Positions 1-4,922 of a stretch of DNA of 5,148 nt are shown one piece after another (position 1 is the stretch's first letter; each line of letters starts with the position of its first letter). The position numbers were made by a program, and so were the translations under genes. This DNA comes from Halobacteriales archaeon QS_9_70_65 (GTDB lineage Archaea > Halobacteriota > Halobacteria > Halobacteriales > Haloarculaceae): positions 1 to 5,148 of the forward strand of contig PXSC01000078.1 of NCBI GenBank assembly GCA_003023535.1. Reading direction: 5' to 3'. Below the pieces are notes generated by a model. It saw only the letters and a program-made list of their open reading frames with translations. It was not told the origin of the DNA and made no database searches.

Positions 1-777
1 TTCCGACTCCCGGCGGGCCCGCTCGTTGGTCTCCTCGGGCGTCATCTCCGTGATCCGGACGAGCGACGGCCGCTCCATCTCGGCGTCCTGGCCGGTGGGC
101 TTGCCGAGTTCGTCGGCGTCGGCGGTCGCGTCGAGGACGTCGTCGCGGATCTGGAAGGCGATGCCGACCCGTTCGGCGTAGCGGCCGAACGATTCGACGG
201 TGTAGGCGTCGGCGTCGGCGGCGATGGCGCCCAGCTCCGCGGCGGCGCGGAACAGTGCCCCCGTCTTCCGGCGGGCCAGCTCCATGTACTCCTCCTCGGT
301 GGCCGGGCGGGCGACGAGCTCGGTCGCCTCGCCCTCGCCGAGCTCGACCATCGCCTCGCTGACGACCCGCATGGCGCGGTCGTCGACGGAAAACAGCGCG
401 AAGGCCTCCCCGAGCAGCCCGTCGCTGGTGACGATGGCCGACCCGTGGCCGAACGCCGCCCAGGCGCTGTCGACGCCGCGCCGTAGCCCCGACTCGTCGA
501 TGATGTCGTCGACGACCAGCGAGGCGTTGTGGACCAGCTCGACCCCGACCGCGAAGTCGATCGCGTCGCCGGCCGCCCGCGTCGGGCGGCCGCTCCCGCC
601 GGTCAGCTCGCCGCCGGCGGCCTCGAAGGCGAGCAGCGTCACCATCGGCCGGACCCGCTTGCCGCCCGACAGGGAGACGTGCTCCAGCCGCTCGGTCATG
701 GCGTCCGGCTCCGCGGCCTCGAGAACGGGCTCGAGTCGCTCCTCGACGAGCGCCCGACGCCGCTCGAGGTACTCCAT
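1..777 (-). CDS. idsA: Polyprenyl diphosphate synthase (geranylgeranyl/farnesyl type), C-terminus off the left edge
   Basis: This is a trans-isoprenyl diphosphate synthase, which condenses isopentenyl diphosphate with an allylic diphosphate to make the C15-C25 chains used for archaeal ether lipids, quinones and carotenoids; it is cytoplasmic. Reading leftwards from the ATG at 777-775, 259 codons are open to the window edge. Visible family marks are GGKRVRP at residues 38-44 (IPP binding), the first aspartate-rich motif DDIID at 90-94 inside HNASLVVDDIIDES, KTG at 171-173, the second aspartate-rich motif FQIRDDVLD ending at 216, and GKPTGQD at 225-231. The family is usually about 280-350 residues, so only the C-terminal part is missing. 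The residue five before the first motif is Ala85, small rather than aromatic, which in this family tends to allow products longer than C15; this is inference. The start gives the usual haloarchaeal MEYLERR-type N-terminus. No clear ribosome binding site or TATA box was found upstream. The fold and family are secure; exact product length is not. Confidence 0.93.
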   Translation of the reverse strand, partial: MEYLERRRALVEERLEPVLEAAEPDAMTERLEHVSLSGGKRVRPMVTLLAFEAAGGELTGGSGRPTRAAGDAIDFAVGVELVHNASLVVDDIIDESGLRRGVDSAWAAFGHGSAIVTSDGLLGEAFALFSVDDRAMRVVSEAMVELGEGEATELVARPATEEEYMELARRKTGALFRAAAELGAIAADADAYTVESFGRYAERVGIAFQIRDDVLDATADADELGKPTGQDAEMERPSLVRITEMTPEETNERARRESE

Positions 778-866
778 AAAAAGGGTAGGGCGGGTCCCCG
801 GAAGTACGTGACGGATGCATCCCGGACGTTTTGCACGGGTCGCCTGTAGCGTCCGCTCGCGGGCCG

Positions 867-887
867 CGGGACAGCGGAGCCGTCCCG
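867..887. repeat. GC-rich hairpin in the idsA/GNAT divergent intergenic region
   Basis: Perfect 6-bp arms cgggac (867-872) and gtcccg (882-887) enclose a 9-base loop. It lies directly beside a second hairpin at 893-907. No oligo-T tract follows on either strand, so it does not look like a terminator. Its role is unknown, and in such GC-rich DNA a 6-bp stem can occur by chance. Confidence 0.4.
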
Positions 888-892
888 TTCGA

Positions 893-907
893 GGCGGCTT
901 CGCCGCC
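893..907 (-). repeat. GAA-loop hairpin, shares its 13-base core with the repeat at 1753-1783
   Basis: The arms ggcggc (893-898) and gccgcc (902-907) are a perfect 6-bp stem with loop ttc on the plus strand, GAA on the minus strand. Read on the minus strand, the core gcggcgaagccgc (906 to 894) is identical to plus-strand 1761-1773 in the intergenic region on the other side of the acetyltransferase gene. The flanks of the two copies do not match. The core contains GCGAAGC, a heptamer known to fold into an unusually stable DNA mini-hairpin. Confidence 0.5.
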
Positions 908-962
908 ACACAGCGCCTCGCCCTTTTCACTCCGCCAAGACCCGACCGGCCAGCCGGCAGAA

Positions 963-984
963 ACGGACCCACTAAACGGTCCGT
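963..984. promoter_or_regulatory. Inverted repeat upstream of the GNAT gene, possible operator
   Basis: Arms acggacc (963-969) and ggtccgt (978-984) are perfectly complementary over 7 bp and enclose the AT-richer spacer cactaaac (970-977). The dyad ends 53 bases before the acetyltransferase ATG at 1038. The spacer element ctaaac is weakly TATA-like and would place a transcription start near 1000, so the dyad would overlap the promoter. Both operator and promoter roles are inference from position and symmetry. Confidence 0.3.
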
Positions 985-1037
985 ATCTGAACACCGCCTG
1001 CCAGACCCACCCAACAACTTTGTTCGCCTATTTCGAT

Positions 1038-1631
1038 ATGAGTGACATGTTTCCTCAAACGCTGGAGACGAAAAATCTCGTCCTCGATCAATTCTGTGAC
1101 GAGCAGGTTGACGTGTTCGAGTTGTACGACCTCTTCGCTGAAGGGAGGGAGGGAGTCGAAGACGTTTTCGAGTACGTGCCACAGGAACCGTACGGGTCAG
1201 TAAAGGAGACGCGTGACCAACTAGTTGAGGCGGGAACTTCATGGGAAGAAGCTGACTCCGCGCAATACGCTGTCTATACAGCCGAGGATCCGCTCGCGGG
1301 CTATACGGGACTGTTCTTCAAGTGGGAACGGCGAACGGCGAGAATCGGGTTCACTTTCTCAAAACAGTATTGGGGAAACGGGTATGCAGGCGAATGTGCG
1401 ATGGCATTAACTCGTCTCGCGCTCGACCGGCTTGAATTAGAACTGGTGGCAATCGGCCACGAAAACGGGAACGAGAAGTCGAAACGGGCTATCGAGAAGT
1501 TCATCGAGACTGTCGGAGGGCAGTACGATGGCGTTCTGCGAAATCGGACGCCACTCGGCGACGAAATCGCAGACCACCACCGCTACACCGTCACCCGAGA
1601 ACAGTATCAGCAAACGGTACACGAGGAGTAG
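1038..1631 (+). CDS. GNAT family N-acetyltransferase, RimJ/RimL type
   Basis: This 197-residue protein has the Gcn5-related acetyltransferase fold of the RimJ/RimL branch, which moves an acetyl group from acetyl-CoA to an amine, often a protein N-terminus; the substrate here is unknown. The opening pattern FPQTLETKNLVLDQF is typical of the branch. The acetyl-CoA loop is YWGNGYA at 111-117, after a strand ARIGFTF. It is followed by HENGNEKSKRAIEKF (141-155), where branch members carry an N..S..A.EK helix, and by a closing HHRYTVTREQY strand (180-190). ATG at 1038 was chosen because the family N-terminus begins there; the frame stays open back to 831, but that extension is hairpin-rich and unlike the family. 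ATG 1047 is an alternative. The gene is less GC-rich than its neighbours: bases 1381-1440 are 33/60 G+C against 43/60 for 3301-3360. It also uses TTA leucine and AGA arginine codons. It is divergent from idsA and convergent with etfA, and is probably a single-gene unit. Confidence 0.88.
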   Translation: MSDMFPQTLETKNLVLDQFCDEQVDVFELYDLFAEGREGVEDVFEYVPQEPYGSVKETRDQLVEAGTSWEEADSAQYAVYTAEDPLAGYTGLFFKWERRTARIGFTFSKQYWGNGYAGECAMALTRLALDRLELELVAIGHENGNEKSKRAIEKFIETVGGQYDGVLRNRTPLGDEIADHHRYTVTREQYQQTVHEE

Positions 1632-1641
1632 TCTCTCTATA

Positions 1642-1668
1642 CTAACCGAGCCATCGATTCGGAGTTAG
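1642..1668 (+). repeat. Imperfect hairpin just after the GNAT stop codon
   Basis: Eleven bases after the stop, ctaaccga (1642-1649) pairs with tcgg (1659-1662) plus ttag (1665-1668), leaving a two-base bulge at 1663-1664 and a 9-base loop. No oligo-T tract follows directly, so it is more likely an mRNA 3' structure or chance than a terminator alone. Confidence 0.35.
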
Positions 1669-1680
1669 CATCCGCCGAGA

Positions 1681-1741
1681 GGGGCGTCCGTCAGGTCGCC
1701 CCCGAGGCGGTTCGCCGGACGCGACCGCAGGGAGCGTCCGG
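1681..1741. repeat. Two tandem hairpins in the convergent intergenic region
   Basis: The first hairpin pairs ggggcg (1681-1686) with cgcccc (1697-1702) around a 10-base loop. The second pairs ccggacgc (1715-1722) with gcgtccgg (1734-1741), a perfect 8-bp stem around gaccgcaggga. That loop begins GACCG and ends GGGA, resembling the outer ends of the GACCGA...GAGGGA repeats at 1753 and 1815 with their central hairpin missing. Whether this is a degenerate third member is inference. Confidence 0.4.
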
Positions 1742-1752
1742 TAGCGCGCACG

Positions 1753-1783
1753 GACCGAGCGCGGCGAAGCCGCGCGAGGGAGT
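1753..1783. repeat. Covarying hairpin repeat, copy 1 (GACCGA-stem-GAA-stem-GAGGGA)
   Basis: GACCGA (1753-1758) precedes a perfect 7-bp stem gcgcggc/gccgcgc (1759-1765 and 1769-1775) closed by loop GAA (1766-1768), followed by GAGGGAGT (1776-1783). Outside the stem, GA faces GA (1757-1758 with 1776-1777) as symmetric tandem G.A mismatches, then CC (1755-1756) pairs with GG (1778-1779). Copy 2 at 1815-1846 has the same design. The orientation is arbitrary because the element is near-palindromic. Confidence 0.65.
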
Positions 1784-1794
1784 ACGCGCGCATA

Positions 1795-1810
1795 TTTTCC
1801 CCAAGTTTTT
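1795..1810 (+). terminator. Oligo-T tracts, candidate terminator for the GNAT transcript
   Basis: Two T-runs, TTTT at 1795-1798 and TTTTT at 1806-1810, lie downstream of the hairpin at 1759-1775 on the plus strand. Archaeal RNA polymerase terminates at oligo-T tracts with or without a hairpin. They lie 164-179 bases after the GNAT stop, so the 3' untranslated region would be long. Confidence 0.4.
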
Positions 1811-1814
1811 GCCT

Positions 1815-1846
1815 GACCGAGCGCGCCGAGGGCGCGCGAGGGAAGT
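1815..1846. repeat. Covarying hairpin repeat, copy 2 (GACCGA-stem-GAG-stem-GAGGGA)
   Basis: GACCGA (1815-1820) precedes a perfect 7-bp stem gcgcgcc/ggcgcgc (1821-1827 and 1831-1837) with loop GAG (1828-1830), followed by GAGGGAAGT (1838-1846). Compared with copy 1, the three inner base pairs are swapped on both arms (GGC/GCC becomes GCC/GGC) so pairing is kept. The flanking GA.GA mismatches and CC/GG pairs are unchanged. It lies just before the etfA 3' end, in the terminator zone. Confidence 0.65.
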
Positions 1847-1848
1847 GC

Positions 1849-1853
1849 AAAAA
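1849..1853 (-). terminator. Oligo-T tract after etfA, candidate terminator of the etfBA operon
   Basis: On the minus strand the etfA stop codon (1866-1864) is followed 10 bases later by TTTTT (1853-1849), then by the GC-rich repeat hairpin at 1821-1837. An oligo-T run this close to a stop is the common archaeal termination pattern. No expression data are visible here. Confidence 0.5.
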
Positions 1854-1863
1854 GTGGGGGTTT

Positions 1864-2829
1864 TTAGACGTCGGGCGCCTCGCCGCCGAAGGCCTCGATG
1901 AGCTCCGGCACGACATCGAAGAGGTCGTCGACGATGCCGTAGTCGGCGATGTCGTAGATGGGCGCGCTGGGGTCGGTGTTGATGGCGACGATGGTGTCGG
2001 CGCCCTTCATGCCGGCGACGTGCTGGACGGCCCCGGAGATGCCGACGGCGATGTAGACGTCCGGCGTGACGGCCTTGCCGGACTGGCCGACCTGGCGGTT
2101 CTTCGGCAGCCAGCCGTTGTCGACGATGGGACGGGACGACGACAGCGTCGCGCCGAGGGTGTCGGCCAGCTCCTCGATCAGCGGGATGTTGTCCTCCTCC
2201 TCGATGCCGCGGCCGACGGAGACGAGGACGTCCGCCTCGGTGATGTCGACGTCGCCGCCGCCGACCTCCTCGAAGCCGTTGACGGTCGTCCCGAGGTCGT
2301 CGCCGACGTCGGCGTCGAAGGCCTCGACGGTCGCGTCGCCGGGCGTTTCGGCCTTCGGATACTCCGCCGGCCGGATCGTGACGGCGTACTGGTCGGCGTC
2401 GACGTCGTAGGCCGTCTCGACCTTGCCGCCGTACTGCTCGCGGGTGACCTCGATTCCGTCGCCGGCCTCGAAGTCGATGACGTCGGTGATCAGCGGGACG
2501 TCGAGCCGCTCGGCGACCGCGGGGACGTAGTCGAGCCCGTTGACCGAGTTCGGCGCTACGAGTGCGGTCGGCTCCAGCTCGGCGTGGAGCTGTTCGACGG
2601 CGTCGGCGTACACCCCGTGGTTGAACTCCTCGCCCTCGTCGACGGTGTAGACGGTGTCGACGCCCTCCCGGTCGAGCCGTTCGGCGAAGGCGTCGACGTC
2701 GCCGCCGACGACGACGACGTCGAGGTCGCCGCCGGTCGCGTCGGCCAGCCGGCGGCCGGCGGTGATCAGCTCCAGGGAGACGTCCCGGAGGTCGCCGCGG
2801 CGGTGCTCGGCGACGGCGAGGACGCTCAC
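1864..2829 (-). CDS. etfA: Electron transfer flavoprotein subunit alpha (EtfA/FixB)
   Basis: EtfA is the FAD-carrying subunit of the cytoplasmic ETF heterodimer, which accepts electrons from flavin dehydrogenases (for example acyl-CoA dehydrogenases) and passes them to an ETF:quinone oxidoreductase; that partner is not in this window. The 321-residue length is normal. The N-terminal alpha/beta domain covers about 1-190. The C-terminal FAD domain shows VGRGI (206-210), SSRPIVD (231-237) with Arg233, QVGQSGK (246-252), VGISGAVQH (262-270) and [21 protein letters not shown] (about 283-303), all matching canonical EtfA positions. No extra ferredoxin domain is fused at the N-terminus. The start is a GTG at 2829-2827 that overlaps the etfB stop by four bases, so translation is probably coupled. 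It is transcribed after etfB from the shared promoter near 3665 and ends at a T-run near 1850. Confidence 0.96.
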   Translation of the reverse strand: MSVLAVAEHRRGDLRDVSLELITAGRRLADATGGDLDVVVVGGDVDAFAERLDREGVDTVYTVDEGEEFNHGVYADAVEQLHAELEPTALVAPNSVNGLDYVPAVAERLDVPLITDVIDFEAGDGIEVTREQYGGKVETAYDVDADQYAVTIRPAEYPKAETPGDATVEAFDADVGDDLGTTVNGFEEVGGGDVDITEADVLVSVGRGIEEEDNIPLIEELADTLGATLSSSRPIVDNGWLPKNRQVGQSGKAVTPDVYIAVGISGAVQHVAGMKGADTIVAINTDPSAPIYDIADYGIVDDLFDVVPELIEAFGGEAPDV

Positions 2830-3626
2830 GCGTCGACCACCCCCTCGTCGCGGAGGAACTCCGCGAGCGACGCGGCGGTGTCCTCGGGGCTACCCTCCCA
2901 GACGGTGGCGTTGCCCTCCGATTCGGGTTCGTACATGTCGGTCCGCTCGACCGGCGAGTCGACGACCGACTCGTCGAGGCCGACGTCGTCAAGATCGCGG
3001 ACCTCCAGCGGCTTGCGCTGGGCCTGCCGGATACCCCGCAGGCTGGCGTACCGCGGCTCGTTGATGCCGGTCTGGATGGTGAGCACGGCGGGCAGTTCGA
3101 CGTCGGTCAGCTCCTCGACGCCGCCCTCCAGCTCCCGGCGGACGCTCGCGACGCCGGCGTCGGCGTCCAGCTCCATCGCGTTGACGACGGCGGCCCACTC
3201 GACGTCCAGCCGCTCGGCGAGGGCGACGCCGGTGGCGCCGTTGGCGTCGTCGGCGGCCTGGACGCCCGACAGTACCAGGTCGGGCTCTTCCTCCTCGGCG
3301 ACGGCCGCCAGCAGCTCGGCCTTCGCGTCGAGGTCGAGGAACTGCGTTTCGGCGAGGGCGTCGTCCCAAACGCGGACGGCCCGGTCGGCGCCCTTCGCCA
3401 GCGCCATCCGGACCGTCTCCTCGGCCCGCTCCGGGCCGACCGTGACCGTGACGACCTCGACGTCGTCGGTCTCGTCGGCCTCCGACAGCTGGACGGCCTC
3501 CTCGACGGCGTAGTCGTCCCACTCGTTGAGGTCGTATTCCAGCGACCCCTCGTCGATGTCGAGTCCCGAGATGCGGAACTCGTCGTCGACCTCGGCCACC
3601 TCCTTGACGGTGACGAGTACCTTCAT
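2826..3626 (-). CDS. etfB: Electron transfer flavoprotein subunit beta (EtfB/FixA)
   Basis: EtfB pairs with EtfA; in ordinary ETFs it holds a structural AMP, in bifurcating ETFs a second FAD. The 266-residue protein opens with MKVLVTVKEV, then NEWDDYAVEEA (34-44) and VTVGPERAEETVRMALAKGADRA (about 61-83), which match the nucleotide-binding core of the family. The next loop, GVQAADDANGATG (121-133), sits where human ETFB has QAIDDDCNQTG, but two residues before the TG, usually Asn-Gln, are Gly130-Ala131. GINEPRYASLRGI (187-199) matches the partner-recognition loop, with Leu196 at the position of the anchor leucine. The acidic C-terminal tail fits the arm that wraps EtfA. ATG 3626-3624 gives the standard N-terminus. 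There is no clear Shine-Dalgarno sequence, and a TATA box lies about 39 bases upstream. The gene leads the etfBA operon. Ordinary rather than bifurcating function is my preference but is not proven. Confidence 0.96.
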   Translation of the reverse strand: MKVLVTVKEVAEVDDEFRISGLDIDEGSLEYDLNEWDDYAVEEAVQLSEADETDDVEVVTVTVGPERAEETVRMALAKGADRAVRVWDDALAETQFLDLDAKAELLAAVAEEEEPDLVLSGVQAADDANGATGVALAERLDVEWAAVVNAMELDADAGVASVRRELEGGVEELTDVELPAVLTIQTGINEPRYASLRGIRQAQRKPLEVRDLDDVGLDESVVDSPVERTDMYEPESEGNATVWEGSPEDTAASLAEFLRDEGVVDA

Positions 3627-3661
3627 GATGATCGTTCGTCGAACTGTCGGGGTCGTTCGTG

Positions 3662-3675
3662 GTTAAACGTTTCCG
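3662..3675 (-). promoter_or_regulatory. TATA box and BRE for the etfBA operon
   Basis: On the minus strand, cggaaacgtttaac (3675 to 3662) combines a purine/A-rich BRE-like stretch with a TTTAA-type TATA box. The box centre is about 39 bases before the etfB ATG, so transcription should start near 3639 with a leader of roughly 13 bases. It lies in the 78-base gap after the upstream regulator gene, which suggests the operon is expressed separately from that gene. Confidence 0.6.
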
Positions 3676-3704
3676 AACGCGACGGGGCTCGCCGGGAGGG
3701 GCGG

Positions 3705-4769
3705 TCAGGAGTCCTCGTCGGGGTCGATGTCGGTGACGCCCTCCGTCGGGAGGCTGATGAGGTTCTCCCGGCCGATACGGAGCTTGTCGACCCTGTCGTC
3801 GTCTTCCATCGACGACAGCAGCTGCGAGACCTTGGCGTTCGACCAGCCGGTTTCCTTGACGATCTTGGCCTGCTTCATCCGGCCGCCGTGCTGCTCGAGG
3901 AGGTGTTCGACGCGCTCCTCGTCGGAGAGCAACTCGAGGGCCGGGCCGTCGTCGCCATCGTCCTCGCCGTCGCCGTCGTCCTCGCCGTCGCCGTCGTCCT
4001 CGCCGTCGCCGTCGCCGTCGACGCCCGTCTCCTCGCGCCGGCGCCACAGGAGGTAGACGCCGAGCGGGAGCGCGGTACCGCTCAGCGCCAGCGCGCCGAC
4101 GAGCAGCGCCGTCGACGGCGACTCGAACGGTCCGTCCGGCGCCGGCTGGTAGACGATCTCGAAGTAGCCCGGCTCGAAGCTCGCCGGCCCCTCCCACCGG
4201 AGGTCGCCGTCGTCGGCGCCGATCGGCGACGTCGTCGGGGCGGTGTAGCCCGGCGCCGACCGGATGACGAGCGTCTGATTGGGGCCGAGCCCGGAGAGCC
4301 ACGTCCCGTCGGTCGTGTTGAACGCGTCGCCGACGTACATCGTCCCGTTCTCGTCGACCCGGGCGAACGACTCCCAGACGAACGACACGCGCAGTTCGCC
4401 GTACCGGTCGATCCCGTCGTCGGTCGACCGCTCGATCAGCTCCGCCGACCGGCTGGGCTCGCCGACCGACATCTCCCGGCCGGTCGCCTCCGTGGCCGCC
4501 TCGGCGGCCCGCTCGAAGACGTCGACCCCGAGCCGGAAGTCCTGTTCGCCCCCTTCGAACGCCTCGGCGAACGACCTGAAGCTGTCGACGTCCCCCTCGT
4601 TCTCGAGCGGTACGGTGGCGACGATCGTCCACCGGGCGTCGCCGTCGTTCTGTAGCTGCACCTCCAGCCGCGTCTCCTCGGCGGGCGGCTGTGCACCGAC
4701 CGGGGCGACGCCGACGACCAACCCGACGACGAGGAGGACACAGAGTAGCGGGGGGACCCGACACCGCAT
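3705..4769 (-). CDS. Membrane-anchored winged helix-turn-helix protein, candidate envelope-sensing regulator (COG2512-like)
   Basis: This is a one-pass membrane protein with a cytoplasmic DNA-binding-like domain. From ATG 4769 it is 354 residues: a signal peptide at about 1-26 (MRCRVPPLLCVLLVVGLVVG...), an extracellular domain at about 27-218 with three N-glycosylation sequons (NGT, NTT, NQT), a transmembrane helix at about 220-241 followed by WRRR (positive-inside), an acidic linker of GEDDGD repeats at about 251-275, and a winged helix-turn-helix at about 276-340 with MKQAKIVKETGWSNAKVSQLLSSM as its helices and RIGRENLISLP as its wing. This resembles the predicted membrane-associated regulators of COG2512, common in haloarchaea; that assignment is from memory. 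A GTG at 4784 would add five residues (MHDPV). I prefer ATG 4769 because it gives a clean signal peptide. It is co-directional with etfBA, 78 bases upstream, and divergent from the secreted-protein gene at 4923. Target genes are unknown. Confidence 0.85.
   Translation of the reverse strand: MRCRVPPLLCVLLVVGLVVGVAPVGAQPPAEETRLEVQLQNDGDARWTIVATVPLENEGDVDSFRSFAEAFEGGEQDFRLGVDVFERAAEAATEATGREMSVGEPSRSAELIERSTDDGIDRYGELRVSFVWESFARVDENGTMYVGDAFNTTDGTWLSGLGPNQTLVIRSAPGYTAPTTSPIGADDGDLRWEGPASFEPGYFEIVYQPAPDGPFESPSTALLVGALALSGTALPLGVYLLWRRREETGVDGDGDGEDDGDGEDDGDGEDDGDDGPALELLSDEERVEHLLEQHGGRMKQAKIVKETGWSNAKVSQLLSSMEDDDRVDKLRIGRENLISLPTEGVTDIDPDEDS
3961..4014 (-). repeat. 18-bp tandem repeat encoding the acidic GEDDGD linker
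   Basis: Three perfect copies of tcctcgccgtcgccgtcg (3961-3978, 3979-3996, 3997-4014) are followed by a partial unit to 4020, with a degenerate unit before. The 18-bp unit is in frame and encodes six residues, so copy-number change would lengthen or shorten the acidic linker between membrane helix and winged-helix domain without a frameshift. Confidence 0.9.
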
Positions 4770-4814
4770 AACTGGGTCATGCACGCCGGTGCGGGAAAAC
4801 GCTTTCTATCGCCC

Positions 4815-4822
4815 GATAAAAC
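4815..4822 (-). promoter_or_regulatory. TATA box for the membrane winged-HTH gene
   Basis: On the minus strand gttttatc (4822 to 4815) is a good TATA-like element. Initiation about 26 bases downstream would fall near 4792, giving a leader of about 23 bases to ATG 4769, or 8 bases to the alternative GTG 4784. Both candidate starts therefore remain possible. Confidence 0.5.
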
Positions 4823-4892
4823 GTCTGCGCTCTTCATACTGCTTCTAAAGGATATTGAGAGGGTTTCTATTCCAGTGGTCGAGACGGGCGGA

Positions 4893-4900
4893 TTTTTACT
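4893..4900 (+). promoter_or_regulatory. TATA box for the divergent secreted-protein gene, leaderless spacing
   Basis: The element tttttact (4893-4900) is centred about 27 bases before the ATG at 4923. In archaea transcription starts about 25-27 bases after the TATA centre, so the mRNA is predicted to begin at or within a few bases of the start codon. This is the leaderless arrangement common in haloarchaea. Confidence 0.55.
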
Positions 4901-4922
4901 TGCCCGGTTCGAGGGGCCCGAC

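Noticed and set aside
224..811. A serine-rich 195-codon plus-strand frame opposite the prenyl synthase
   Set aside because: It is the antisense shadow of idsA, with a low-complexity translation.
831..1037. An N-terminal extension of the GNAT protein by 69 residues
   Set aside because: The added part is compositionally unlike the gene, covers hairpins and the likely promoter, and the GNAT family N-terminus begins at 1038.
1681..1846. A tRNA or known structured RNA
   Set aside because: The stems are separate simple hairpins; no cloverleaf, anticodon arm or other known RNA architecture can be formed.
1691..2992. A 433-codon minus-strand frame rich in arginine
   Set aside because: It is a shifted-frame shadow of etfA and etfB; long Arg runs are typical of out-of-frame reading of GC-rich Asp/Glu codons.
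2020..3513. A 497-codon open frame on the plus strand opposite etfA and etfB
   Set aside because: It is the antisense shadow of two clearly recognised genes in GC-rich DNA with few stops, and its translation resembles no family.
3961..4014. A CRISPR array
   Set aside because: The 18-bp units are directly adjacent with no spacers, and they are in frame inside a coding sequence.
3888..4655. A 255-codon plus-strand frame with Val-Ala repeats
   Set aside because: It is antisense to the winged-HTH gene; the Val-Ala repeats are the reverse reading of the 18-bp acidic-linker repeat.
2989..4764. A 591-codon minus-strand frame running through the winged-HTH gene into etfB
   Set aside because: It is out of frame with both real genes, Arg-rich, and crosses their promoter region.
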